Part shown: piece after piece, positions 1 to 8,181 of the stretch
Numbering within the stretch: the first letter of the stretch is position 1
Layout of the letters: each line of letters begins with the position of its first letter
NCBI RefSeq assembly: GCF_000429905.1
Contig: NZ_AUCT01000006.1
Span: 1 to 64,000, forward strand
Length of the DNA stretch: 64,000 nt
Direction of reading: 5' to 3'
Source: Desulfatibacillum aliphaticivorans DSM 15576
GTDB taxonomy: Bacteria > Desulfobacterota > Desulfobacteria > Desulfobacterales > Desulfatibacillaceae
The notes under the pieces: model-generated
Seen by the model: only the letters and a program-made list of their open reading frames with translations
What the model was told of the DNA's origin: nothing
The model's database searches: none
Translations under genes and position numbers: made by a program

Positions 1-2
1 CT

Positions 3-2870
3 TTAGAGATTGCCTCCCCCTTGGACGGCAGCATCCAAGACGGCGCTTTCGCAATATCCGCGACAGCCTCAGACTCTGGAACTGGCGTGGATTACGTGGA
101 ATATCGTGTAGACGGAGGCGCTTGGACAAGTCTGCCTCTGGCTGACGCCAGCGCGAGGCTGTACTCCCTGACCTGGGACCCGGCGGATTCGGAGCAGGGC
201 GCCCATGTCATTGAATACAGGGGCTATGACCTGGCTGGCAACGAGTCTGACATTGCGTCCGTATCCATTCAAATCATCCTGTATCCTCCGTTTGACCTGC
301 TGACCGGAGCTCTAACCCTGGCCTCCGACAGCGTGGATAAGGGGGCGGATCAATCCTGCGAGCTTACGGTGAACAACCCCGGATGCCTGAGCGCTGAAGG
401 CGTCATTGTCAGGGTGTTGGTGCGCGATCCTGGCACGCTGGAAATCCAGGATTCCCAGGAGCTGACAAGAGATTTTGATTCTATGGCTGCATGGAGCGGG
501 AAGTTCCAGTTCGACACCACCGATTACTTGGCGCAAGTCTACGAAGCCGTGCTGGAGATAGAAGAGGCGGACAGCGGAAGCATAAGGGTTCTGGACGCAG
601 CCGGGTTTGAAGTGCTTCCGGCGATTACCGTAGAAAAGATTGTATCAGGCGGCGCAGTCAACCTTTTGGTTTGGGTAAATGATGTTTGCCAGTCCCCATT
701 ACAGAAATGTGAAGGCGGAGGAGGCAATCCTTATGACGACTGCGTGCGCACGGATCTGTTGGAGTCCATCCTGCAGGAGTCCGGTGTAAGTTATGATATG
801 GTGTATACCCGTTCCGAGTTCGAGGAGGAATTGAGAAATCCCGTATACACAGACATCATGATCCTGGGGGATGCTGAGCCTATCAGCTTCCTGGCAGGTT
901 CTGAGTTGCGGGAAAGGATTAATTCCGGAACTGGAGTCATCTCCTCCAAATGGAATAAACATTACCTCTCCCTTGGGCCTCAATGCTGGGACGGCGGCTC
1001 CATATTCGGTGTTTACTGGAACGGCAATATTGACGCCGACGAAGTGCAAACCGTGGCCAGCCCCATTACGGAGGAGGGCGTGCTCCCTATTTACGGCGAC
1101 TCAGAGAAGCTCGTGGAATCCTCTTCCGCCACAGTGGCGGGATGGATAGAGAAGACCTACAACTCGCATTGGTGGTGGTTCGGCGGCTTCCAGTATACGG
1201 CTTCTTACCCCGCTATTGTCCTCAATGAGTACGGCCAGGGCAAGACGGTCTATTTCGCCTTTGATTTGGGCCTGAGCGTCCGTGAAAATAATTATGAACA
1301 AATGAAGGCTCTTATCAGCAATTCCATCCAATACATCCATAGCGCTGGAACATTGTCAGAAGTCATCCCCAATCAATCAGTCGACGTGGAATTGAGGCTG
1401 GAAAAAGAGGGGGCCGAAACCCAGGTTACGGTTTCCGAAGAATTTCCGGATGGAGCCAGCATCATTGACCTGGAAAGCGGTCAGAGAATAACCCAAAGCC
1501 CATGGACCTTTGAAGTTACCGTGGGTTCCAGCAGTCCGGCAGTCGCCCGCTATGTCTATATTGCACCGCAGGCAGAAGGGGATTACACCTTCCTCACAAA
1601 AGTCTATATGGGCCGGGGAACGGATTCCGACCCCGTTGAAACGATTTCAACAGTTGTTGCTGTGGAAAAGGATTTCCATGCCATGGCAACCGACATTTTG
1701 GACGCATTGAACTCTCTGTCTGTTTCCTGGCATGACGAAAGCAGGGTGCGAGGAGCTGTTAGCCTGATTGAAATGTACCGAAATCGTACAGTCGCAGTGA
1801 AAGAGGATATCTTATATAATCTAAGAGACCTTTCTCTCGCAGCCGGATTGATTATGCTGGTGGATGGCGACGATGCTTCGCAAATCCGTCTGGATATTGA
1901 CGGCTTATTGAGGAGCGAAGAAGGGCGGTACTACTTTTTTGTTCCTACCGGAGACTATGTTTTCGGAATCCTGACAGCCCCGGAAACCGCAGATGTGGGG
2001 GACTCCGTTGAGTTTTCCTATGAAATAGCCAATGCAGGGGATCAGGACATATCAAATGCAACTTTAACTTTGGCCTTGGCTGCATCCAAATGGGAGAAGC
2101 ATTGTCTTTCCACCGTAATCGACCTTCCCGCATCGAGTGCAGTTTCAGGCGTCCTTATGGCCGATACTGCAAACTGGAACCCGGGAAATTACGAAACCGT
2201 CATGACAATTCGGGCTGACCTGATTCCTGAGTCAAAAGAACTTGCCTCGATTGCGTTCACCTTGGAATTGGCGGCCAGACCTCCGGTATCCGATCCGGGA
2301 GGCCCCTATTTAGCCGTGGTGGGTGAATCTGTCTTTGTTAATGGTGGAGCATCCTACGACCCGGATCAAGGGACTTCCCAGGACGGAGAGCCTCCCTATG
2401 ATTATATTACAGCTTATGACTGGGAAGTGGACATGGTTGAGCCTTATGATTTTGGCGAGGACAATGGCGAGACGGCGACGTTGCTGGGGTATGTTGCTGC
2501 CGGGGAATATCAGATAGCTTTGAAAGTGACGGATAACACATCCTTGGCCTTTCCTGACGACGGCGAAAACCTGACGCACTGGGACATTGGAACGGTTACG
2601 GTCTATCCCAAAGGCGTGGACTCTTTTTGGGGGCAATACCGCAGAGGGGGTGTCGAATTGGATTGGACTCGAAGCGGCTCCAGCTATTATGAAATTTTGC
2701 GTTCCGATAAAGGGCCGAATCATGGATTCGAAATGCTAAGCTGGGCTTATGGCACATGGTATAAGGACTATTGGGCTGCTAAAAATAAGGACTACTGGTA
2801 TCGGATTCGTACGCAGCAGGGAGGGCAGGCTCTTCTTTCTGAACCGGTCCATGTTCAAACGGGTTGGTAA
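3..2870 (+). CDS. Large secreted multidomain protein, 5' truncated by window edge (Ig/CARDB/PKD-type domains)
   Basis: The reading frame is open from base 3, so the true start lies outside the window. The visible 955 or so residues are a mosaic of extracellular beta-sandwich modules. They begin with an Ig-like repeat (YRGYDLAGNES near residue 75). Next comes a segment from about residue 210 with NLLVWVND and DIMILGDAE that resembles a glutamine-amidotransferase-like fold. A CARDB-like region lies around 660-740, then a PKD domain (DPGGPYLAVVGES, later YDWEVD and VTDN), and finally a fibronectin-like end. No anchor, sorting motif or transmembrane helix closes the C-terminus, so it is probably secreted or held by its missing N-terminal part. 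The function is unknown; adhesion or surface display is inference from domain type. It is followed by a tRNA-Cys remnant and may belong to a genomic island. Confidence 0.8.
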   Translation, partial: LEIASPLDGSIQDGAFAISATASDSGTGVDYVEYRVDGGAWTSLPLADASARLYSLTWDPADSEQGAHVIEYRGYDLAGNESDIASVSIQIILYPPFDLLTGALTLASDSVDKGADQSCELTVNNPGCLSAEGVIVRVLVRDPGTLEIQDSQELTRDFDSMAAWSGKFQFDTTDYLAQVYEAVLEIEEADSGSIRVLDAAGFEVLPAITVEKIVSGGAVNLLVWVNDVCQSPLQKCEGGGGNPYDDCVRTDLLESILQESGVSYDMVYTRSEFEEELRNPVYTDIMILGDAEPISFLAGSELRERINSGTGVISSKWNKHYLSLGPQCWDGGSIFGVYWNGNIDADEVQTVASPITEEGVLPIYGDSEKLVESSSATVAGWIEKTYNSHWWWFGGFQYTASYPAIVLNEYGQGKTVYFAFDLGLSVRENNYEQMKALISNSIQYIHSAGTLSEVIPNQSVDVELRLEKEGAETQVTVSEEFPDGASIIDLESGQRITQSPWTFEVTVGSSSPAVARYVYIAPQAEGDYTFLTKVYMGRGTDSDPVETISTVVAVEKDFHAMATDILDALNSLSVSWHDESRVRGAVSLIEMYRNRTVAVKEDILYNLRDLSLAAGLIMLVDGDDASQIRLDIDGLLRSEEGRYYFFVPTGDYVFGILTAPETADVGDSVEFSYEIANAGDQDISNATLTLALAASKWEKHCLSTVIDLPASSAVSGVLMADTANWNPGNYETVMTIRADLIPESKELASIAFTLELAARPPVSDPGGPYLAVVGESVFVNGGASYDPDQGTSQDGEPPYDYITAYDWEVDMVEPYDFGEDNGETATLLGYVAAGEYQIALKVTDNTSLAFPDDGENLTHWDIGTVTVYPKGVDSFWGQYRRGGVELDWTRSGSSYYEILRSDKGPNHGFEMLSWAYGTWYKDYWAAKNKDYWYRIRTQQGGQALLSEPVHVQTGW

Positions 2871-2971
2871 ACCTTAAAGCGCCCAAGGCGAAATCTGAGG
2901 ATTGCTTAATAAACCTGCTTTGAAATTGTGCCTAAATTGTGCCCGCCAGGCTCAAAAAAAGTCAAAAGTTG

Positions 2972-3000
2972 CCTGACGCCTCCAAAAGGGCGGAGTCAGG
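2972..3000. repeat. Stem-loop after the secreted-protein gene
   Basis: CCTGAC at 2972-2977 pairs with GTCAGG at 2995-3000, with additional GCC/GGC pairing inside. No U-tract follows, so it is not a classical terminator. The loop carries CGCCTCCAAAAG, which is repeated at the 3' end of the tRNA-Cys remnant about 120 bases downstream. Confidence 0.4.
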
Positions 3001-3054
3001 AGGGTAATGATATCAACTGGTTAAAATTACAAAGATTTTCATGTTTTTCCTCGT

Positions 3055-3104
3055 GAGGGCTGCAAATCCGTTATTCTCCGGTTCAAATCCGGATGCCGCC
3101 TCCA
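3055..3104 (+). pseudogene. 3'-half remnant of tRNA-Cys (GCA), possible attachment-site relic
   Basis: An anticodon loop CTGCAAA (anticodon GCA at 3062-3064), a 5-nt variable loop, a perfect T arm (TCCGG, loop TTCAAAT, CCGGA at 3077-3093), an acceptor 3' strand TGCCGCC, discriminator T and encoded CCA (3102-3104) are all present. The D arm and the matching 5' acceptor strand GGCGGCA are absent from the upstream sequence. The anticodon stem also has one A-G mismatch. It therefore cannot fold as a full tRNA. A 3' half ending in CCA with its own terminator is what tyrosine integrases leave at the distal end of an island inserted in a tRNA gene. Confidence 0.65.
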
Positions 3105-3114
3105 AAAGATATTT

Positions 3115-3153
3115 TAAGGGGTTGTCCTTAACCGGGCAGCCCCTTTTTTTATT
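3115..3153 (+). terminator. Rho-independent terminator behind the tRNA-Cys remnant
   Basis: GGGGTTGTCC pairs with GGGCAGCCCC (with G-U pairs) around a short AACC-type loop and is followed by a run of seven T residues. It is likely the original terminator of the tRNA-Cys transcript. Confidence 0.65.
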
Positions 3154-3178
3154 TTTTGCCGCCATTCTCCCCCTTTTA

Positions 3179-3196
3179 GGGGACGTCCCTTAATAA
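3179..3196. repeat. Left palindromic repeat of the IS200/REP-type element
   Basis: The 18-mer GGGGACGTCCCTTAATAA contains the perfect palindrome GGGACGTCCC. Its exact reverse complement occurs twice on the far side of the transposase gene (4289-4306 and 4317-4334), so the copies bracket the gene as inverted repeats. Confidence 0.7.
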
Positions 3197-3234
3197 ATTA
3201 ATAACTTGACGGCGAAGCCAGGAAAGTGTAGCAG

Positions 3235-4251
3235 ATGAGCATCATGCCACGTAAATCCCGAATAGACGCGCCCGGTTTGTTGCATCATGTGATGATCCGG
3301 GGTATAGAGCGGAAACCCATCTTCGCCGACGACCAGGACCGGGACGCCCTTATGGATCGCCTCGCCCTGGTTCTGCCTGAAACCCAGACCGCCTGTTACG
3401 CTTGGGTATTCATGGAGAACCACGCCCATTTTTTGTTCCGCAGCTCGCCCGCGGGAATCTCCCATATTATGCGCCGCCTGATGACCGGGTACGCCGGATA
3501 TTTCAATCGCAGGCACGTTCGCCATGGCCCTTTGTTCCAAAACCGTTTCAAATCCGTGCTCTGCCAGGAAAACGCCTATTTCAAGGAGTTGGTTCGGTAC
3601 ATCCACTTGAATCCCGTGCGCGCGGGAGTAGCATCGGACCTTAAAGAGCTTGCAGGCCACCGGTATTGCGGGCATAGGGTCCTCTTGGGAAAAAGCCCAT
3701 GCCCCTGGCAGGATACGGAGTTTGTTTTGGCGGACTTTGGCAACTCTTTGGGCGCTTCCCGCAGGCGCTACGCCGATTTTGTAAAAGTCGGGCTAAACAT
3801 GGGCAGGCGGGACGACCTGACCGGCGGAGGACTTGTGCGGAGCCTGGGAGGGTGGGAGGCCGTGAAAGCGACGTTTCCCTCCAAGGAGTCCCGCCAGAAA
3901 AGCGATCAACGAATTTTGGGGGACGGGGATTTTGTGCAGTCGATCCTGAACCAGGCCAAGGAAAATCTTTCCGGCAAATACCTTCTGGCAGCCAAAGGCA
4001 TTGACAGGAAAAAGGCGTTGAAAAAGGCCTCGGCTCTTTTTGGCGTCGCGCCGGCGTGGATTCTTACCAAATCGCGACAGCAGCCATTGGCTGACGCCCG
4101 CAGTCTTTATTGCTATTGGGCGGCGAGAAAACTTGGGATTTCCCAGGCTGAACTGTCCCGTGAACTGGCCATGACCAGTGGAGGAGTAACCCACGCCGTA
4201 AATCGCGGTCGTAGAATAGCCATGGAAAATAGGTACGTAGTGGACGATTGA
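3235..4251 (+). CDS. REP-associated tyrosine transposase (IS200-like Y1 family, RayT type)
   Basis: The N-terminal half (residues 4-150) is a Y1 transposase domain. It shows the family opening PRKSRIDAPGLLHHVMIRG, the metal-binding HUH-like motif in ENHAHFLF, and the conserved run LVRYIHLNPVRAG. These enzymes cut and rejoin single-stranded DNA at small palindromes using one tyrosine. The C-terminal half (about 200-330) resembles the DnaA-C/helix-turn-helix tail found in longer RAYTs (WAARKLGISQAELSREL). At 338 aa it matches the long form. ATG at 3235 is used; an ATG at 3244 (MPRKSR) fits the family start equally well. The flanking inverted palindromes at 3179-3196 and 4289-4334 are its probable substrates. 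The gene is solo, without accessory genes. Confidence 0.85.
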   Translation: MSIMPRKSRIDAPGLLHHVMIRGIERKPIFADDQDRDALMDRLALVLPETQTACYAWVFMENHAHFLFRSSPAGISHIMRRLMTGYAGYFNRRHVRHGPLFQNRFKSVLCQENAYFKELVRYIHLNPVRAGVASDLKELAGHRYCGHRVLLGKSPCPWQDTEFVLADFGNSLGASRRRYADFVKVGLNMGRRDDLTGGGLVRSLGGWEAVKATFPSKESRQKSDQRILGDGDFVQSILNQAKENLSGKYLLAAKGIDRKKALKKASALFGVAPAWILTKSRQQPLADARSLYCYWAARKLGISQAELSRELAMTSGGVTHAVNRGRRIAMENRYVVDD

Positions 4252-4287
4252 GTTTTGATAATCATCCTCGAAATTGGCGCTTAGTAC

Positions 4288-4342
4288 TTTATTAAGGGAC
4301 GTCCCCACAAATTACTTTATTAAGGGACGTCCCCACAAATTA
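4288..4342. repeat. Tandem 28-bp repeat with palindromic GGGACGTCCC core
   Basis: Two adjacent copies of a 28-bp unit reading TTTATTAAGGGACGTCCCC and then ACAAATTA follow the transposase gene. Each contains the inverted copy of the repeat at 3179-3196. The arrangement resembles a REP/BIME pair mobilised by a RAYT. Confidence 0.7.
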
Positions 4343-4483
4343 TGGATGTAAGGGTTTGAATATGCAGTAGTTTTGCCAAAATTATTACTGGGTTTGGCGG
4401 AGGCTGTTTTAGTCCCATGAAACAAGGGCATTTTAGCCCAGGCTAATGAAGTTCCAGCTCCTGAAGGACCTCTCCCCGAGGCC

Positions 4484-5053
4484 TCAAGCAAAGAATGCGC
4501 GGGCTTTTTCCATGATTTCAGCGATGAATTCGCCTTTGGCGCGGGTGTAGGCGATGCGGTCGGTGGGGTGGGCGTGGGCCAGCTCTTGCTTTAAGGCGGC
4601 GTATTCCCGGGCGGCCTCCGGAAACTGAATCAGATAATCCCTGAAAAGCAAGCGCTCCCACAATCTGGAATCCGCCTCCACCATATGGATGTGATGGGTG
4701 CGCTCTCCAGCCTCATTCCTTTTAATGAACCAGTGGTACATAGGCGGCTTGTCAAACTCCGGCCTCCAAAAATAATCGTAGCCCAAAGATCTCAGGATTG
4801 GTACGATCTCCCGGGCTGCGTCCTCGTCGCTGGAGATTTCAACCAGCATGTCGATGATGGGCTTGGCGGTCAACTCGGGTACGGCCGTGCCGCCGAAATG
4901 CTCCACACGGCGAATCAGAGGGGCTGGAAAGCGGTTTTGGAGAAACTCCGCTTCTCGCCGGAATATTTCAGGCCACGCCGGATTATGGGGGACCATGTCG
5001 ATTTTTTCCGCCACGGCCTCTTTGATGCGCTGTTCCAAGCTTTTTAGGGCCAT
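4484..5053 (-). CDS. GrpB family protein (UPF0157, nucleotidyltransferase fold)
   Basis: This is a 189-residue protein of the GrpB/UPF0157 family, related to nucleotidyltransferases and sometimes fused to dephospho-CoA kinase. The family signature is clear: MVPHNPAWPEIF, then VEHFGGTAVPELTAKPIIDML, where the S/T and D residues of the nucleotidyltransferase core normally sit, and THHIHMVE near residue 130. The ATG at 5053 is chosen because AAGGAA lies just upstream; a longer upstream reading adds about 50 non-conserved residues. No substrate is established for the family. It stands alone, with the TetR gene transcribed in the same direction upstream. Confidence 0.8.
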   Translation of the reverse strand: MALKSLEQRIKEAVAEKIDMVPHNPAWPEIFRREAEFLQNRFPAPLIRRVEHFGGTAVPELTAKPIIDMLVEISSDEDAAREIVPILRSLGYDYFWRPEFDKPPMYHWFIKRNEAGERTHHIHMVEADSRLWERLLFRDYLIQFPEAAREYAALKQELAHAHPTDRIAYTRAKGEFIAEIMEKARAFFA

Positions 5054-5213
5054 TATGTTCCTTTCAGGAGTACATTTATGTATTAAATGGAAAAATCGAC
5101 TTATAAAAAAGACATTTTTGCATTTAGAGCCTTTAATTAATGAGCAGCGTCTCAGCCCATGCAGGCTAACCAAGTAGTAATACGATAAAACTATTTTTTT
5201 CAAGGCCTGGACG

Positions 5214-5240
5214 TAAAAAACGCCGGACCGGTCCGGCGTT
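5214..5240 (-). terminator. Terminator of the TetR gene (22-bp perfect palindrome)
   Basis: AACGCCGGACC and GGTCCGGCGTT form a 22-bp perfect palindrome at 5219-5240. Read leftward it is followed by a T-run, as expected for intrinsic termination of the upstream TetR-type gene. Confidence 0.7.
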
Positions 5241-5290
5241 GCGTGGGAGGCAAGTAAAGTAAATCAGCAGGTAATGAGGGCTCCCAAGGA

Positions 5291-5917
5291 TCAGATGGAG
5301 GTCAGGGAGTCGAGAATTCCTTCCAGCAGGTCCGTGGGTTGGGCTTCCAATTCCTGCAGGGTGCGGTTATTGATCAAGGATATGTATCCGTGCAAAAGCA
5401 TCCAGCCGCGGATAACCCGTTCCCAGATGCCGGCGTCCGTGGCGTTGGGCGTTTCGCTCAAAACCTCGCGCACCGCCGTCTCCACATTCATCAGCACTTG
5501 CAGGGCCGCCATTTTTTCCGCCAGGGCGGCGGGCTCCATGGGCGTCTCTTTGTAATCCGCGTATTTAGGGCCCTGGCGATTGAACATGACCTCGTAATAG
5601 GCCGAGTTTTCCAGGCCGAAGGAAACGTAGACCACGGCCATTCTGCGGATTTTTTCCAGGGGGGAAATATTCTGGGCGGAAACCTGGGAGAACAGGTCCC
5701 CTAAAAGTTCAAATCCACGTTTTTGTATTTCCAGGTATATTTCGTCTTTATTATTGAACTGGGCGAGGATTTCCTCTTCCGTCATATCCAGGGCCGAAGC
5801 CAGCTTATCGATGCTGAGCCCGGGGAAAGCCCCTTTGAACATGATCTGAACCGCCTCGCTCAGTATGCGCCCTCTAACTATCTGCGCTTCGTCTTCATTC
5901 AACAATGCTGCGTTCAT
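5291..5917 (-). CDS. TetR/AcrR family transcriptional regulator
   Basis: The protein has 208 residues with a TetR-type DNA-binding domain at about 14-62: RGRILSEAVQIMFKGAFPGLSIDKLASALDMTEEEILAQFNNKDEIYLEI, split here only for description into helix 1 and the HTH. The remaining 140 residues are a helical ligand-binding/dimerisation domain without recognisable specificity. It is divergent from the YheT-like hydrolase gene starting at 6103, and the roughly 185-bp gap between them would be the natural operator. A role in controlling that hydrolase is inference from arrangement only. A strong palindromic terminator follows the gene. Confidence 0.85.
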   Translation of the reverse strand: MNAALLNEDEAQIVRGRILSEAVQIMFKGAFPGLSIDKLASALDMTEEEILAQFNNKDEIYLEIQKRGFELLGDLFSQVSAQNISPLEKIRRMAVVYVSFGLENSAYYEVMFNRQGPKYADYKETPMEPAALAEKMAALQVLMNVETAVREVLSETPNATDAGIWERVIRGWMLLHGYISLINNRTLQELEAQPTDLLEGILDSLTSI

Positions 5918-6102
5918 AGCTGCGTCCTTTTTTTAGCCTCTCGCCTTGCTTAAGGTAAGAATCGCCGCCCTTGTATGTCAAGGCGGGCTTGCATTTTCAC
6001 CCGGACAGGGCTAATGTCTTGATCAAAAATCGAACAAACGCTCCTTTTTCTCGCGGCGGGGATCATTCCATCGCCGCCTCTTTCTTGTGCAAAGGATGTA
6101 CC

Positions 6103-7074
6103 ATGAACGACCTGTTCTTACCGATTCGCCCCTTGCGGGGGGCTTATTTACAAACCCTGATGGCAAGCAGCCGGTACAGGGCTTTGGGGAAAAAACCCAT
6201 GGTTTCCGCCTCCCGGGAGGCGATTCTCCATTGCGAGGACCGGGTGAGGCTCCAGGGCTTTTACTCGCCCCAGGCGGATGGGGATTCCAAGGGCCTGGTG
6301 ATTATGCTGCACGGCTGGGAAGGAAGCGCGAACTCGTCCTACATTCTTAGTTCGGGGCGGCGTCTATACAATTTGGGCTATGACGTTTTCCGGCTGAACT
6401 TCCGGGATCACGGAGAGTCCCACCATCTCAACAGAGGCATTTTTCTGTCCATCCTGCTGGACGAGGTCTTCCAGGGAGTGCATCAGGCCGCGGGATTTAG
6501 CGGCGGCAAGCCGGTGTTTCTGGTGGGGTTTTCCCTGGGCGGCAACTTCGCCCTGCGCATTGCCGCCAAAGAATCGGGCCATCGCATCCCCAACCTCAAG
6601 CAGGTTGCGGCCGTAAGTCCTGTGATCTCGCCCAATCGCGCATGCGACGCCATTGACGCCGATCCTCTGATCCAATGGTATTTCATGCGCAAATGGAAAA
6701 AGTCCCTTGCCATCAAAAACAAGCTCTTCCCCAGCCTGGGCCTGGAAAAGGTCCTGGCCGAAACCAATCTTCGGGATATGACCCAGGCATTGCTGGACAT
6801 CTATGAGGCGGGCTACAAAAAGGCCCACGATTACTTTGACGCATACGCGGTGAACAACGGCTGGCTCAAGGACGTTATCATCCCCACTCTTATTGTAACA
6901 GCCGAAGACGACCCGGTGATCCCCGTGCAGGACTTTTTCGGCCTGGAAACAAGCGCGGCCTGCCGGATGATCATCCATCAATACGGCGGCCACAACGCCT
7001 TCATCGAAACATTCACCCGCACATCCTGGGTGGACCATAAGCTGCAGGAGGTCTTTGCATCCCATCTAAACTAA
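6103..7074 (+). CDS. Alpha/beta hydrolase, YheT-like
   Basis: A 323-residue alpha/beta hydrolase. The oxyanion region is MLHGWEGSANS (residues 69-79), the nucleophile elbow is GFSLGG, the acid is in TAEDDPVIP, and the histidine is in YGGHNAF near the C-terminus, so the triad is complete. The N-terminal FLPIRPLRGAYLQTL matches the YheT/ABHD1-3 group of predicted esterases, which have poorly known substrates. ATG 6103 is supported by AAAGGATG upstream; the frame is open further 5' but that part is not conserved. It is cytoplasmic, with no signal peptide, and divergent from the TetR gene. Confidence 0.85.
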   Translation: MNDLFLPIRPLRGAYLQTLMASSRYRALGKKPMVSASREAILHCEDRVRLQGFYSPQADGDSKGLVIMLHGWEGSANSSYILSSGRRLYNLGYDVFRLNFRDHGESHHLNRGIFLSILLDEVFQGVHQAAGFSGGKPVFLVGFSLGGNFALRIAAKESGHRIPNLKQVAAVSPVISPNRACDAIDADPLIQWYFMRKWKKSLAIKNKLFPSLGLEKVLAETNLRDMTQALLDIYEAGYKKAHDYFDAYAVNNGWLKDVIIPTLIVTAEDDPVIPVQDFFGLETSAACRMIIHQYGGHNAFIETFTRTSWVDHKLQEVFASHLN

Positions 7075-7486
7075 ACGGGGCGTGCAAGTAAGGACGGGCT
7101 TGACTCCCCCATAAGGCGGCCAATGGCATAAAAGATATGCACTACTATATGCGGCTTGCGGGCCCGCATGGACGGACTGACGGGATCATGCCGCCCCCGT
7201 AAGCATAAAAGGCCCCCACAAGATCCAAATAAACGCCCATTAATAACCATAATAGACCGAAAATTATAGAAACAAACCATAAGGAATAAGACATAACCTA
7301 TATGCCTGTAAAATCGCTATTATGGGCAAATTGCCTCTCCAATTGTTAGAAAACGATAAAAGATTTTAATAACTAATACTATCTAAACATTAATTCCTTA
7401 TTGTTAATTTTACAGTTTACATATCAAAAGTGTGAAATATGTTATATTTAATTGGTATTATTTAATATTTTCACGAACGTTTAATA
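7075..7486. other. AT-rich leader region before the antiterminator gene
   Basis: No coding sequence is supported here. The right half is markedly AT-rich compared with its surroundings, as is common for promoter regions of horizontally variable surface-polysaccharide loci. No convincing hairpin or RNA gene was seen. Confidence 0.4.
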
Positions 7487-7515
7487 TTGACACTTTATGC
7501 GCGGCTTGCTACAGA
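7487..7515 (+). promoter_or_regulatory. Possible sigma-70 promoter of the UpxY-like gene
   Basis: TTGACA at 7487-7492 matches the -35 consensus perfectly and is followed after 17 bases by TACAGA, a weak -10. It lies about 45 bp before the GTG start at 7558 at the end of an AT-rich stretch. Confidence 0.35.
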
Positions 7516-7557
7516 TAAGAAAGATTCAAATGATTTCTGAAATAGAGGCTTTTTACT

Positions 7558-8094
7558 GTGAATGCGACCCCCAATCTAAACACCAAACAATGGTATGCTC
7601 TTTATACCAAGAGCCGCCACGAGGCGTGTGTAAACAACTACTTGGCTGCAAGATCCATCGAGTCTTTTTATCCGCAAATGCGGATTCTTAGCCGCCGTAA
7701 AGATCGCAGAAAGATGATAGACGTTCCTATGTTTCCGGGCTATCTATTCGTCAGAGCCGCTTTAAGGTCCCGGCAACATCTCAGCATTCTCAAAGCCCCT
7801 GGCGCCGTCACTCTCATTGGGAACACCCGTGGGGCCATCGCCATTCCCGAGGACACCATCAGTTCTCTGAGGATAGTCTCCCAAAAGGAAGCGCTGGAAA
7901 CCGGCCCCTGTTATCACGCCGGAGATCTGGTCCTGATCGTTTCCGGGCCTTTCGCCGGGGTGACGGGCGTTTTCATGCGGAACAAGGGCGGAGGCAAAAT
8001 CCTGGTTAACATAGACGCCCTGGGGCAGTCCGTGGCCGTGGAGATGGGCGGCGCCGACGTTCAGTTGATGCAGTCGTACCGCAAAGCCGGATAG
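7558..8094 (+). CDS. NusG/RfaH-like transcription antiterminator (UpxY type)
   Basis: The 178-residue protein has an N-terminal NGN domain beginning KQWYALYTKSRHEACVNNYL and containing the family element MFPGYLFVRA near residue 60, then a KOW motif (HAGDLVLIVSGPFAGVTGVF, about 120-139). NusG paralogs of this size sit at the head of capsule and exopolysaccharide loci, where they bind RNA polymerase and help it read through long operons. GTG 7558 gives the start immediately before the conserved region. Here the exopolysaccharide genes lie on the opposite strand facing it, so its target operon is not simply the downstream one; it might act in trans or the locus was inverted. Confidence 0.85.
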   Translation: MNATPNLNTKQWYALYTKSRHEACVNNYLAARSIESFYPQMRILSRRKDRRKMIDVPMFPGYLFVRAALRSRQHLSILKAPGAVTLIGNTRGAIAIPEDTISSLRIVSQKEALETGPCYHAGDLVLIVSGPFAGVTGVFMRNKGGGKILVNIDALGQSVAVEMGGADVQLMQSYRKAG

Positions 8095-8117
8095 CCGGCT
8101 TTTCAGGCATAAAAAAT

Positions 8118-8166
8118 ACAAAAGCCGGAAGAGACCTTTTCACGTCTTTTCCGGCTTTTTTATTTT
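8118..8166. terminator. Bidirectional terminator between antiterminator and TPR genes
   Basis: GCCGGAAGAGAC (8124-8135) pairs with GTCTTTTCCGGC (8144-8155), with A-runs on the left and T-runs on the right, so it can stop transcription from both converging genes. Confidence 0.8.
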
Positions 8167-8181
8167 TTGAATCAGGCCTTG

